Shown: positions 35,200 through 44,686 of the stretch, one piece after another
Position numbering within the stretch: the first letter of the stretch is position 1
Layout: each line of letters opens with the position of its first letter
NCBI RefSeq assembly: GCF_024341905.1
Contig: NZ_BQXY01000003.1
Coordinates: 124,001 to 188,000 of the forward strand
Reading direction: 5' to 3'
Length of the DNA stretch: 64,000 nucleotides
DNA from: Clostridium folliculivorans
Lineage (GTDB): Bacteria; Bacillota; Clostridia; Clostridiales; Clostridiaceae
Translations under genes and position numbers: made by a program
Notes under the pieces: generated by a model
Seen by the model: the letters and a program-made list of their open reading frames with translations, nothing else
What the model was told of the DNA's origin: nothing
Database searches by the model: none

Positions 35200-35247
35200 A
35201 AAACACTGTAGAGTTTTTTAATGAAATCATCTACAGTGTTTTTTATT
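35200..35247. terminator. Terminator after the P-type ATPase gene
   Basis: AAACACTGTAGA/TCTACAGTGTTT stem with a T-run after it on the plus strand and A-run before it, so it may serve both convergent genes. Confidence 0.8.
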
Positions 35248-35304
35248 TTTCATGAAATTATAATAAAGCAGAAATATCTTAGATATAAACTAATTGTTTA
35301 AACA

Positions 35305-36159
35305 CTAATTTTTTCTCGAATACACTTCTAAGTGAACGACTCCAGCATCGTCTTTTTCGCTTAAAACCATTATGTCTCCATATTGATCTGTTCTAAAGAC
35401 ATTGCATTTGATATCTGTAAGGTTTTTTACCACTTCACTATTAGGGCTTTCTTCGCCATTAGAAGTTATTATTGCAACGCTTGGCTTAACCCTTCTCGCA
35501 AAATCCTTATATGTTCCACTGCCAATTCCATGATGAGCAACTTTCAAAACATCTATATCCTTAATTTCTTTGTTTTTCATAATTTGCTTTTCTAAATCTC
35601 TTTCAGCATCTGCCATAAATAGATACCTTAAATCAGCTATTTCTCCTAAGAGTACCATTGAATTATTATTTTCTAGAACCTTACTTGGTTTTGTTGGGGT
35701 AAGAGCTTTAAGATGTATATCGTTATGTTCTAGATACCATCCAGCCTTTACATATTCATATTTTACCTTGGAGGCTTCTACAACTTTCATAACTTTTCCT
35801 TTTTCATTTTTATTTACACAAAACTCTGGGAGCATCAGATGTGACACCTTTACAGATTTCAAAACAGCTTCAAGCCCACCAAAATGATCATTGTGATAGT
35901 GTGTAAGTATTACATAATCTAGTTTATCAATTGATTCACTTTTTAGATGCGCTATTAGCTTGGAACTATATTCTTCAACTCCAGTATCAATAAGAACATT
36001 AAAATCTTTACTAAGTATCAATATTACATCACTTTGCCCAGTGCTTAACACCTGAACTCTTGTAACGTTTGAAAGATTCTCAATTCCAAACACCTTGAAA
36101 CTTGTAGTAAATAGAAATAAAATCATGATTGCGATTACTTTCTTGCTAAATTTTCTCAT
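35305..36159 (-). CDS. ComEC/Rec2-like metallo-beta-lactamase-fold hydrolase, exported
   Basis: 284 aa. Signal peptide or N-terminal anchor (8-26), then an MBL domain like the C-terminal domain of ComEC: VQVLSTGQSDVILIL, LIDTG, the Zn motif LTHYHNDHFGG, FMADAE and KVAHHGIGSGTY. Most relatives have VGQGD where this has TGQSD. Secreted phosphodiesterase/nuclease activity is plausible for this group. A paralogue is encoded at 44687-45553. Confidence 0.82.
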   Translation of the reverse strand: MRKFSKKVIAIMILFLFTTSFKVFGIENLSNVTRVQVLSTGQSDVILILSKDFNVLIDTGVEEYSSKLIAHLKSESIDKLDYVILTHYHNDHFGGLEAVLKSVKVSHLMLPEFCVNKNEKGKVMKVVEASKVKYEYVKAGWYLEHNDIHLKALTPTKPSKVLENNNSMVLLGEIADLRYLFMADAERDLEKQIMKNKEIKDIDVLKVAHHGIGSGTYKDFARRVKPSVAIITSNGEESPNSEVVKNLTDIKCNVFRTDQYGDIMVLSEKDDAGVVHLEVYSRKN

Positions 36160-36320
36160 ATGTATGAACCTCCTTTTTTCCTTTGATAATAGTATGGTTC
36201 ATATAACTTCTATAGATACACAAGTTTATCAATTAATTTATATTTTCATATACTATTGTAACGACTTATAATAAACCTCATTTATGCATATACTAATAAA
36301 CGTGGTTTTAATTAAAGTAA

Positions 36321-36346
36321 AAATAGGTAGCCTTAGCTACCTATTT
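36321..36346 (-). terminator. cvfB terminator overlapping the stop codon
   Basis: AAATAGGTAGC-TAAG-GCTACCTATTTTT on the minus strand; the stem includes the TAG stop of the cvfB gene. Confidence 0.85.
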
Positions 36347-37174
36347 GTCTATTAATTTTGTTCCATTTTCGTCTTGACTTATAATTCCTTCTCTCATAAG
36401 CCCACCCAATGCCATTTTAAAGTAATTTTTGCTCGAGTTAAAAACTTCTTTTATAACATCTGGTGAAGACTTATCGTTATATTTCATAGCCCCACCGTTA
36501 TCTTTAAGATATTGTAATATCTTTTCTTGAAGCACACTTCTTTCTTCAAGCTTTTGTCTTCTAGGGGTTAGACCAACTTTCCCATCCTCATATATTTTCT
36601 TTACTCTTGCCTTTATTTCATCGCCAGGCCTTACGTCAGAGAAATACTCGTTATTAAGAATCACGCCCCTGCATAAACCATTTACTGCTACCATAAGAGA
36701 ACCATTTGTCTGATATCCATATACAATACCAGTTGTTTCTTCACCTAAGGTAACATCTTCCCATATATCAAGCGCTCTATCAATATCAGTTGTTGCAGCT
36801 AATCTCTTCGTTTTATCTTCATATATGTAGAACAAATATTTCTTTCCTATTTCTAGTTTATATTTCTGTTCCCTTATAGGTACAAATATATCTCTTTCAA
36901 GACCAAAGTCAATAAATGCACCTAGCTCTGTTATAGATTTAACTTCTAGATATGCTACAGTATGAATAGTTGCAAGAGGTGTCTTAAGAGTGGCAATAAG
37001 CCTATCTCTAGAATCTCTGTATATAAAAGCATGAACCTCTTCACCTACTGCAAGTTTTCTGTCTAGGGTATTTCCGTATGGTAACAATATACCATCATCA
37101 GTTCCACTTAAATAATATCCAACTGAACTTTCTCTTACAACCTCTAGATTGTTAAAATCACCTAATTTAATCAT
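36341..37174 (-). CDS. cvfB: CvfB-like S1 RNA-binding protein
   Basis: 277 aa with tandem S1-like OB folds (about 1-65, 70-130 and 140-210; e.g. ITELGAFIDFGLERDIFVP) and a C-terminal winged helix (about 220-277) containing MKYNDKSSPDVIKEVF. Matches CvfB/YitL, an RNA-binding virulence and expression modulator of Firmicutes. Second gene in a two-gene operon, 14 nt behind the hexapeptide protein. Confidence 0.88.
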   Translation of the reverse strand: MIKLGDFNNLEVVRESSVGYYLSGTDDGILLPYGNTLDRKLAVGEEVHAFIYRDSRDRLIATLKTPLATIHTVAYLEVKSITELGAFIDFGLERDIFVPIREQKYKLEIGKKYLFYIYEDKTKRLAATTDIDRALDIWEDVTLGEETTGIVYGYQTNGSLMVAVNGLCRGVILNNEYFSDVRPGDEIKARVKKIYEDGKVGLTPRRQKLEERSVLQEKILQYLKDNGGAMKYNDKSSPDVIKEVFNSSKNYFKMALGGLMREGIISQDENGTKLIDK

Positions 37175-37188
37175 ACATCCTCCGTACT

Positions 37189-37689
37189 TTACTTATATTT
37201 TTTTGAAAGGTTTATATATCTCTCTGCAGATGCACCTATGTTCCTAATTTCCTCTTCTGAAAGTTCCCTTATAACTTTCGCAGGAGAACCAAAACATAAG
37301 ACACCCGAAGGTATATTTTTATTTTCTGTTACTATGCTGCCTGCCCCTATTATTGTATTTTCTCCAATTGTTGCTCCATTTAGTACTATTGACCCCATTC
37401 CAATCAAAACATTATCACCTATTGTGCAGCCATGAATAATTGAATTATGCCCTATAGTAACATTTTTTCCAATCACTACTGGATTATTAGTGTCTACATG
37501 CACAGTACTGTTATCTTGAATATTTGATCTCTCATCTATACTTATACTATTAATATCACCACGTATAACTGTGCCAAACCAAATACTTACATCTTGCTGT
37601 ATGTCTACTTTACCTATTATATCTACATTATCTGCAATATAAGCCTCATCATGTATTTTTGGATAAACTTTATCAAATGAATACTTCAT
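37189..37689 (-). CDS. Gamma-carbonic-anhydrase-like hexapeptide-repeat protein
   Basis: 166 aa from ATG 37689 (AGGAGG upstream). Left-handed beta-helix with repeated [IV]G..[TVS]-type hexapeptides. The three metal His positions of gamma-CA/YrdA proteins are present in STVHVD, TIGHNSIIHGC, and Arg/Asp in VIRGDINSI. A bicarbonate-related or acyl-transfer role is possible; activity is not proven for most relatives. First gene of the operon with cvfB. Confidence 0.85.
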   Translation of the reverse strand: MKYSFDKVYPKIHDEAYIADNVDIIGKVDIQQDVSIWFGTVIRGDINSISIDERSNIQDNSTVHVDTNNPVVIGKNVTIGHNSIIHGCTIGDNVLIGMGSIVLNGATIGENTIIGAGSIVTENKNIPSGVLCFGSPAKVIRELSEEEIRNIGASAERYINLSKKYK

Positions 37690-37899
37690 TTTATATCGCC
37701 TCCTATGCATGACTATTATTTTACCATAGTAAATGTTTTATAGCCATATTTTATAAGACTAAATTTTATTTAAGCTTATTTTTAATTAAAAAGTGGATTT
37801 ATAGTTCCTAATAAAATTTATTATTTATATTCAATTAGAGGTTAATAAAAATAAGAAACAATAATATTATATAATAAAGCAATTTATAGGAGTCATAAT

Positions 37900-38925
37900 T
37901 TGAGCAAACATAGGAAACATAGATCAGAGGATTTACAAAATTTTGATTCAAAGAATATTAAAATCTTATATGGAATACCTCACTGCCACACTAATATATC
38001 AACCGGAAAATGTTCAGCTGTAGAAGCCTTAGAATATGCCAAAAAAAACAGGCTAGACTTTTTAATAATAACTGATCATAATCGATATTTCTCAAGTAAC
38101 TCACATAAAGAGCATAACTCCAAATGGGATGAGTTAAAGAAATCATTGGATAGATTTAATAAAAAAAATGAAGACTTTGTAGGAATAGTTGGTTTTGAGG
38201 CAAGTTCCAACCCTTGGGGACACCTAAATATAGTTAATTCATCATCATGTTTTTCAGGAGTTATTAGAAACTTTAACAACTTAATGCTCTGGATGATTTC
38301 CAATGGAAATTGTTATATATCAATTAATCACCCTGGAAGTATCGTAGAACAGATACCTTTTAGTCCTTTTTTAAATAAGTTTATTAATACAATAGAAGTA
38401 GGAAATGGCTCTTATCCAAGTAAGTATCATAGATATTCAAAAAGATATTTCTCAATGCTTGATAAAGGTTGGATGCTCGGAGCAGTAAATGCTCAGGATA
38501 ATCACCAAATAAACTTTGGAGACACTGAAAATCTAACTGGAGTATTAGTAAACAAGTTAGATAAAACCTCAATAATAAATTCTCTAAGAAATAGAAGATG
38601 CTTTTCTAGTGAGTCTAGAACGCTAAAATTTTATTTTACCATTAATAATTCCTTCATGGGAGAAGAGCTTATTATTGAAAAGAATATTAATCTAAATTTT
38701 TATATCCATGCAGAAGATAGAGTCAACATCATCGAACAAGTTCAAATAATAACCTCTGGAGGAAGAATACTTAAGACTCTAAAAGAAATCTCTCTCCATA
38801 ATGTAAAATACTCAATTTCACTTCCTGCTACTGAGAAAGAGAGATGGTACGTAATTAAGCTACTTCAAAAAAATAATAGGGAAGCAATAAGTTCTCCTAT
38901 CTTTATAAAAATAAAAAACTCCTGA
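37900..38925 (+). CDS. PHP-domain metallohydrolase, CehA/McbA type
   Basis: 341 aa beginning at TTG 37900 (TAGGAG upstream; no ATG alternative). PHP metal motifs: PHCHTNIS (HxH), ITDHN, the acidic FEASSNPWGHLN, INHPG and NAQDNHQ. The C-terminal 90 residues look like a beta-rich accessory domain. No signal peptide. Probably a trinuclear-metal phosphoesterase; substrate unknown. Monocistronic; the terminator overlaps its stop. Confidence 0.8.
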   Translation: MSKHRKHRSEDLQNFDSKNIKILYGIPHCHTNISTGKCSAVEALEYAKKNRLDFLIITDHNRYFSSNSHKEHNSKWDELKKSLDRFNKKNEDFVGIVGFEASSNPWGHLNIVNSSSCFSGVIRNFNNLMLWMISNGNCYISINHPGSIVEQIPFSPFLNKFINTIEVGNGSYPSKYHRYSKRYFSMLDKGWMLGAVNAQDNHQINFGDTENLTGVLVNKLDKTSIINSLRNRRCFSSESRTLKFYFTINNSFMGEELIIEKNINLNFYIHAEDRVNIIEQVQIITSGGRILKTLKEISLHNVKYSISLPATEKERWYVIKLLQKNNREAISSPIFIKIKNS

Positions 38926-38937
38926 CGGAGTTTTTTA
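38913..38937 (+). terminator. Terminator overlapping the PHP gene stop
   Basis: AAAACTCC-TGAC-GGAGTTTTTT; the TGA stop is inside the loop. It also reaches the end of the convergent small membrane protein gene. Confidence 0.85.
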
Positions 38938-39267
38938 TTTTTTATCCTTATTCATATTCTTAACCCTATTAGGTTTAGCTTTAGGTCTTATAGTAACTTT
39001 GTTTTCTTGTTTTTTCTTTGCAGTGCCTTGATGTATCTCCATGAACCATAATAATAATATTACAAATAAACCTGAAGACACTGTACTTGCTATAGTAGTT
39101 TGAATTTTTAATACAATAGGTAAAATAAATACTACAATTGCGATACCCAAGACTATCCATTTACTGATATTTATTTTACCCAAAACAAATATCTTCAAAA
39201 GATTAAATATAGCTAAAACAACTACGGCAAATAACAAAAGAAATCCAATATTTTTAGCAAGTTCCAT
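38935..39267 (-). CDS. Small membrane protein, three helices
   Basis: 110 aa with hydrophobic segments at about 6-28, 37-53 and 58-77, then a basic tail (AKKKQENKVTIRPKAKPNRVKNMNKDKK) that should face the cytoplasm. No family recognised. Its end overlaps the terminator of the convergent PHP gene; AGGAG lies before the ATG. Hypothetical. Confidence 0.65.
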   Translation of the reverse strand: MELAKNIGFLLLFAVVVLAIFNLLKIFVLGKINISKWIVLGIAIVVFILPIVLKIQTTIASTVSSGLFVILLLWFMEIHQGTAKKKQENKVTIRPKAKPNRVKNMNKDKK

Positions 39268-39426
39268 TCTACCACTCCTCTAATCTAGCAAAATTAACAT
39301 CTTATAATCTATATTAGACGAAAATCTAAACATTTTCAATAGAATAAGTTTAACTTGTATAGGTTTAATATTTATTATGTATTTAAATTTGATTTATAAA
39401 AAATTTAGTTGTAAAATAGATACTTA

Positions 39427-39489
39427 CATCATTTTCTTCTATAATCAAGATTATGCAATTACTTTACAATAATTATGAAGAAAATGATG
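39427..39489. promoter_or_regulatory. 13-bp inverted repeat upstream of the Lrp-type gene
   Basis: CATCATTTTCTTC and its perfect complement (39427-39439 / 39477-39489) flank a 37-nt AT-rich loop that can itself pair (ATAATC..GATTAT). No T-run. About 130 nt upstream of the regulator gene; an operator or a structured RNA are both possible. The rest of 39268-39616 shows no gene. Confidence 0.45.
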
Positions 39490-39616
39490 ATTATAAAAAA
39501 TAGTGCAGTATTATTTTAACTTTTTAGTAGAATTAAAATGCTTTTTTTGATAAAATATAAATTGAGTATATAGATACTTACACTAATAGGATATAAAACA
39601 TAGAAGAGGTGAATTT

Positions 39617-40081
39617 TTGCTTATGCAAAATGTTAATTTGGATGAATTAGATTTACAGATATTAGATATTTTAATTAAAGATTGTAGAACTCCTTATTTA
39701 GAAATAGCAAGAATGTGTCATGTTAGCGGTGGAACTATCCATGTTAGAATGAAGAAGATGGAAGACTTAGGAATAATAACTGGGACAAGGATTCTTTTAA
39801 ATCTTCCAAAACTAGGTTATGACGTTTGTTGCTATGTAGGTATTTATGTAGATAAAACATCATCTTTTTCTTCAGTATTTGATGAATTATCTAAAATAAA
39901 AGAAGTTGTTGAACTTCACCTTATTACAGGAAATTATTCTGTATTTGCAAAAGTAATTTGCAAGAGCATTTCTGACCTTCAAGATATATTAATGAATAAA
40001 ATAAATACAGTTACAGGTATTGAAAGAACAGATACATTTATATCATTGTCACAACCTATAGATCGTAACATACAACTTTAA
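39617..40081 (+). CDS. Lrp/AsnC family transcription regulator
   Basis: 154 aa. N-terminal HTH (DELDLQILDILIKDCRTPYLEIARMCHVSGGTIHVRMKKMEDLGII) and C-terminal RAM ligand domain with the usual VVELHLITGNYSVFAKV pattern. Start TTG 39617 is preferred: AGAGGTGA sits at ideal distance, whereas the ATG two codons later would have a 13-nt spacer. Likely responds to an amino acid; targets unknown. Monocistronic. Confidence 0.9.
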   Translation: MLMQNVNLDELDLQILDILIKDCRTPYLEIARMCHVSGGTIHVRMKKMEDLGIITGTRILLNLPKLGYDVCCYVGIYVDKTSSFSSVFDELSKIKEVVELHLITGNYSVFAKVICKSISDLQDILMNKINTVTGIERTDTFISLSQPIDRNIQL

Positions 40082-40103
40082 AGAGCTGATCGGCTCTTTT
40101 TTT
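40081..40103 (+). terminator. Terminator of the Lrp-type gene
   Basis: AAGAGC..GCTCTTTTTTT directly at the stop codon. Confidence 0.85.
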
Positions 40104-40212
40104 ACTGTTTTTGGGACTTTTTTATTTTCCATTAAACTTCTTTTTTATTACTACATAATTTATATTTTTTCGGAAAAAATATAAGAGAAAAGTAAGTAAA
40201 GGAGTGATTTAA

Positions 40213-40437
40213 ATGAAAACTCTAGATATAATAGCATTAGTTCTAGTCATAATTGGTGCAATAAACTGGGGACTAATTGGCTTCTTCCAATTTGACTTAG
40301 TAGCTGCTCTATTTGGTAATATGACAGCTATAAGTAGAGTTATATATGCCCTTGTTGGTATTGCAGGACTTTATGCCATTTCATTTTTTGCAAAAGATAG
40401 ATACACAAGCACAAATAGTAATAATAACTGTGAATAA
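40213..40437 (+). CDS. DUF378 small membrane protein
   Basis: 74 aa, two transmembrane helices: LDIIALVLVIIGAINWGLIGFFQFDLVAALFG and ISRVIYALVGIAGLYAISFF. The GAINWGLIG and FDLVA motifs are diagnostic of DUF378 (YuzA-like), of unknown function. AAAGGAG ribosome site, own terminator. Confidence 0.9.
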   Translation: MKTLDIIALVLVIIGAINWGLIGFFQFDLVAALFGNMTAISRVIYALVGIAGLYAISFFAKDRYTSTNSNNNCE

Positions 40438-40440
40438 TTA

Positions 40441-40477
40441 ATAATAAATCCCCTTATTAAATAAGGGGATTTATTAT
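40441..40477 (+). terminator. DUF378 gene terminator
   Basis: Perfect 18-bp stem around CCCCTTATT / AATAAGGGG starting 3 nt after the gene. Confidence 0.8.
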
Positions 40478-40817
40478 GTATAAAAATATACTAAAACTTA
40501 TCCTTTTCAAATAACATCTAAATTAATAATAAATTTCACATAACACTTCATAAAATAATTATTTTAGCTTTAATAAATAAAAATAAAATTGTTTTTCCAA
40601 CAGCTTAATAAATCCCATCTAGACTTCACACAATATTTTCATAACAAGATATAATACTTTCACAAATATTTTAACACCTCTAAACTTCCATAATTCTTAT
40701 AATATTATGCTTAATTACTTATATAATACATAATATTTACACTTTTTTAAATCAATATTAATAAATATAGTATATAATAGATAGTAAATGTCTACAATTT
40801 TCAAAAGGAGGTGAATT
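40478..40817. other. AT-rich intergenic region, nothing specific seen
   Basis: No ORF, hairpin or repeat I can support; must contain the promoter of the membrane protein gene at 40818. Confidence 0.5.
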
Positions 40818-41624
40818 ATGCTTATACAACTACTAAATGGATTTTCCATGTATGAAATAGTTTTTTTCTTTGCTATTTACTCTTTTTTAGGGTGGTGCAT
40901 TGAAGTTGCTTACGCTTATACAAATAGAGGTTACTTTGTAAACAGAGGTTTTTTATATGGTCCATTCTGCCCAATTTATGGACTAGGATTTGTATCAATT
41001 ATTGTTTTTCTTGACAATTACAAAGATAACTTGATTGCATTATATTTATTATCTACGTTACTAACATCTATAATAGAGTATGTTACAGGCTATCTATTAG
41101 AAAAAATATTCAAATCAAAATGGTGGGACTACACCGAAGACCCATTTAATCTACATGGTAGAATATGTCTTCATTTTTCATTAGCTTGGGGACTTGCTGC
41201 AGTTGCAATTGTAAAAATAATTCATCCTATTTTCTTCATTTTCGTAAATATCTTACCTTTAAATGTAGGTATTTATGTTTTTTACGTGCTTGTCAGCTAT
41301 TTTATGATAGACTTAATTCTAACTATTAGTTCCTTAATCCAACTTAATATAATCCTCTCTAAATTGACATTTATAAGTGGAGAGTTAAAAAGAAGATACT
41401 CATATATAGTGTCTGTAACTAAAGAAAAGGCTATAGGAACTGCTCAAGATATGGAAGAAGGATTTAGAGATTTAATTGATAGTTACAATAAAAATCTATC
41501 AAAAATTAATTTTAACCATAAACGTCTTATAAAAGCTTTTCCTAATATGAAATCAGCTTATTTTGACACTATAATAACTGAATTAAAAGAAAAAATCTCA
41601 TCATTAAGAGATTTAATAAAATAA
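40818..41624 (+). CDS. Putative ABC-type membrane protein, CmpB family
   Basis: 268 aa with about five or six helices in the first 190 residues and a cytoplasmic coiled C-terminus. The conserved FFAIYSFLGWCIEVAYA, NRGFLYGPFCPIYG and LEKIFKSKWWDYTEDPFNLHGRICL text marks the ABC_trans_CmpB (PF06541-like) family, annotated as putative permease but without proven transport. Near-perfect AAAGGAGGTGA ribosome site. Confidence 0.85.
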   Translation: MLIQLLNGFSMYEIVFFFAIYSFLGWCIEVAYAYTNRGYFVNRGFLYGPFCPIYGLGFVSIIVFLDNYKDNLIALYLLSTLLTSIIEYVTGYLLEKIFKSKWWDYTEDPFNLHGRICLHFSLAWGLAAVAIVKIIHPIFFIFVNILPLNVGIYVFYVLVSYFMIDLILTISSLIQLNIILSKLTFISGELKRRYSYIVSVTKEKAIGTAQDMEEGFRDLIDSYNKNLSKINFNHKRLIKAFPNMKSAYFDTIITELKEKISSLRDLIK

Positions 41625-41661
41625 AGGTATATCAGTATTAATACTGGTATACCTTTATTTC
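41619..41661. terminator. Bidirectional terminator
   Basis: AAATAAAGGTATA..CAGTATTAATACTG..TATACCTTTATTT between convergent genes. Confidence 0.8.
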
Positions 41662-41673
41662 TGTATTTTAAAA

Positions 41674-43419
41674 TTAAAGTGATTTTATAAGTTCAAACAA
41701 TTCAAGTGCTGCAGTCTTAGGTCCATTTTTTTCAAGCCCTGATACTGCTAAACAAGTCTTTATTTGTCCAACCTTTATACCATCTTCAAAACTTCTGTTA
41801 AAGTATTGATCAATTAATATATCAGTTTCTGCTTGCTTTTGTGCTGGTCCAAATGGGTTTGCGAAATATGATGTAACCAATCCTGTTTCAGTAGTTGTAC
41901 CTTTAGCCATTCTTGCCCCAGCTTTAAATACCTCGATTGCTTTTGCAGGAGACTCAAATAATTCAATGGCATTTCCGCCTTGCTCTATTCTCTCATAATT
42001 GTTGGCATAAAGTAAAATATCTACTTTGTAACCTTTAACAATCTCTTTATAAGTTGAAACTGGCATTACAAGTCTTGCATTTATCTTATCAGGATTCATA
42101 AATATACTTCTATCGATTTCTTTAAATGCATATCCTTGATCTAAATCGTCGAGTCTAACAAAAGCCCCTACTTCAGTTCCATACCCAAAAACGCCTTCAT
42201 TTTTCAGCTTAAATGATCCCATATCATCAAACACTACTGTCATTTCACTTACGTGATCTTCACTTAAGGCTCTGAATGCTTCTAAGCTTTCTGACTTACC
42301 TGCTCCACTATCTCCTATAATTACTACATTAGCGTTCTTACCATTTTTAAGAACTATATTTACCATTGCACCATGTATTGGTAAATACCCTCTTTTTATC
42401 ATTATAAGATTGTGTAAAGTCAAACACATCTTTTTCATATATCCAAAATAATCTATATTTTCATTATGGTTAACATAACCATACATTATATCATTCTTCT
42501 TATCTTCGTAGAAAACTGTTCTAAGATCTTCTGTATCTTCTTCCACACCAAAAGTGTATACAATATCAGGTTTTCTTCCTTTATATTCATCTTCTCTTGC
42601 AAGTTCAAATAAGTTACTTAAAGTTATACCATGTTCCATGAAATCCCTGTGGAAGTAAACAAAAGCTAAAAGTTCTCCAATTTTTGCTGGGTAACAGAAC
42701 CAATTATCTTTTTCTATCTTTCCATGCACTAAAGGATTCTCATAAACTTCAGTAAACATACCATCTCTTGTATTTTTCTTAGGATATGTTATAAAAGGAG
42801 TTTCTAATGCTATTGTTTCAATAAACGGAACATCTTGTAAAACCTTATATTCCTCTGGAACTGTCCATATAGGATTATTTATAAGAATACATGCGTTACC
42901 ACCTGCTGGTAGTTGTCTAAATATATTTGGCATTGTTCCTATTACGTTCTTTTCTATAGTTCTATAAAAATTTAATATAAGCATTGAGAATTGAGAATTC
43001 GCATCTAAAAAGCTTACTGATGCAATTCCATCTCTGATTCTATTATTATGAATAATCGTATATCTCTCTAATCTTCTCCAGAAAGAATAAATGTCTTCAA
43101 TTATGGCAAAAAATCCTTCTCTATCCTCAATTATTTTTTCAACATCCTCATTGTAAGAGATTATTTCATCAGCGCTCATTATAGTTAATAATTGAAAGGT
43201 TCTTACTAGAGCTTTTCTGATTTCTCTTGTGTCTTTAGTCCCCAATTGTTGTGCAAGTAATTTATAACTATGGGAGTTTCTCACTTGAGCTTTCTTTAAA
43301 AACGTATCTAATACCCTTTTAAATCCATAGCTTTGCAATAAGCTTTCATAATTACTGCAATATTTCTCTGTAAAATTAATTGTTACCTTATCATTGCTCA
43401 TTGAAAATTCTTTACGCAT
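41674..43419 (-). CDS. PEPCK/HPr-kinase-like P-loop ATPase of unknown function
   Basis: 581 aa from ATG 43419 (GGGGG upstream; an ATG at 43434 lacks a ribosome site). Around residue 365 a Walker A GDSGAGKSESLEA is followed by VVFDDMGSF and later Asp-rich stretches, resembling the phosphoenolpyruvate carboxykinase/HPr kinase superfamily. The 360-residue N-terminal region matches nothing I recognise. Likely an ATP-dependent kinase or carboxykinase-like enzyme. Monocistronic between terminators. Confidence 0.65.
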   Translation of the reverse strand: MRKEFSMSNDKVTINFTEKYCSNYESLLQSYGFKRVLDTFLKKAQVRNSHSYKLLAQQLGTKDTREIRKALVRTFQLLTIMSADEIISYNEDVEKIIEDREGFFAIIEDIYSFWRRLERYTIIHNNRIRDGIASVSFLDANSQFSMLILNFYRTIEKNVIGTMPNIFRQLPAGGNACILINNPIWTVPEEYKVLQDVPFIETIALETPFITYPKKNTRDGMFTEVYENPLVHGKIEKDNWFCYPAKIGELLAFVYFHRDFMEHGITLSNLFELAREDEYKGRKPDIVYTFGVEEDTEDLRTVFYEDKKNDIMYGYVNHNENIDYFGYMKKMCLTLHNLIMIKRGYLPIHGAMVNIVLKNGKNANVVIIGDSGAGKSESLEAFRALSEDHVSEMTVVFDDMGSFKLKNEGVFGYGTEVGAFVRLDDLDQGYAFKEIDRSIFMNPDKINARLVMPVSTYKEIVKGYKVDILLYANNYERIEQGGNAIELFESPAKAIEVFKAGARMAKGTTTETGLVTSYFANPFGPAQKQAETDILIDQYFNRSFEDGIKVGQIKTCLAVSGLEKNGPKTAALELFELIKSL

Positions 43420-43713
43420 TTTCGGCCCCCTCATGCATGATTTTTTTTTATAAATTGCATATTCATAATAAATACATAAACCTTATCTCGATTATACCAT
43501 AACTTATGCAATTTAACCAACACCTTTTTTCATTTTCTTTCATATTAGCATATTCATTTATCACTTAAACTGCTATCATTTAATAGTATTTTAACTTGTT
43601 CCTAAATTGATTTTTGAAATTTTATTAAATGCAACTAGCTTTTTATTAAAAATACTTTCAATTTCTAAACAAAATCTTACTATAATAATATTTGCTTTTA
43701 TAATAAGAAAAAA
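43420..43713. other. Intergenic region, promoter of the P-loop ATPase gene
   Basis: AT-rich, no ORF or notable structure. Confidence 0.4.
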
Positions 43714-43757
43714 ACACTAAATAGATTGTTAATAAAACCCATCAATCTATTCAGTGC
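43714..43757 (-). terminator. plsC terminator
   Basis: GCACTGAATAGATTG / CAATCTATTTAGTGT stem followed by seven T on the minus strand. Confidence 0.85.
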
Positions 43758-43764
43758 TTCTATT

Positions 43765-44490
43765 TTAGGCCTCTAGTCTCATCTTCTTCAAATTTGCTTC
43801 TATCTTATCGTGTATTATTGTTGCTAGTTCTCTTTGTTCTTCTTTAGTAAGTTTATCTGGATATATTGGTTCATCAAATATTATCTTTATATTAGCACTT
43901 TTAAATTTCTTTTTTTCTTCATACCCTTTATATGAGCCATCTATTGTTACAGGCACAATTGGAACATTAGCTTTTGTAGCAAGCTTCAAGCTTCCTTTTT
44001 TAAATTCCTTAAGTTTACCATCTTTTGCTCTAGTTCCTTCGGGAAAGATTGCCATTGAATAACCTTGTTGAAGATTTTCAACACCTTTGTTTATAACATT
44101 TATAGCTTCTCTTATATTCTCTCTATCGATAGGCACGCTATGTACAGCCTTGAGCCATTGTCCTAATATCGGAACCTTTAGCAATTCCTTCTTAGCAATA
44201 AATCCTATTAGTCTATCTGCATTTAGCACCAAAGTTGGAATGTCGAATAAACTTTGATGGTTCATTACAAATACGCATGGTCCTTCTGGGATATTTTCCA
44301 CTCCAACTGAATCAACTTTATGATTTAATATATTGATACTAAATTTCGCCCATGCAACATACTTATTTCTTACATATTTGTCTGCAGCTTTTTCGCCTCC
44401 AAATTTCTTAAGAACAAATATAACTCCACCTCTAAAGAATTCTAAAATCATGTACAGCCCATACCAAATCATCAAAAAATAAATTTTCAC
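43765..44490 (-). CDS. plsC: 1-acyl-sn-glycerol-3-phosphate acyltransferase
   Basis: About 241 aa. Adds the second acyl chain to lysophosphatidate at the membrane. Motifs: NHQSLFD (HX4D), GFIAKKELLKVP, FPEGTRAKDG and VPVTI in normal order; an N-terminal hydrophobic segment anchors it. I start at GTG 44490 because GAGGTG lies seven nt upstream; an ATG twelve codons earlier has no ribosome site. Monocistronic. Confidence 0.9.
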   Translation of the reverse strand: MKIYFLMIWYGLYMILEFFRGGVIFVLKKFGGEKAADKYVRNKYVAWAKFSINILNHKVDSVGVENIPEGPCVFVMNHQSLFDIPTLVLNADRLIGFIAKKELLKVPILGQWLKAVHSVPIDRENIREAINVINKGVENLQQGYSMAIFPEGTRAKDGKLKEFKKGSLKLATKANVPIVPVTIDGSYKGYEEKKKFKSANIKIIFDEPIYPDKLTKEEQRELATIIHDKIEANLKKMRLEA

Positions 44491-44686
44491 TATATTACAC
44501 CTCAAACCTTTTCTTATATCTTGCATATATTATTATACTTGGATGAATTATTTAAAGCAAGATTTCAGTATTTTACCTTTACATTTAGCTAACTTGATAA
44601 TAAACTATTTTTGTTAAGGTTGCTTTTATTATAATATATATTTATGTATAACACACTATATTAACTTATTATTGGAAAGGATTATC

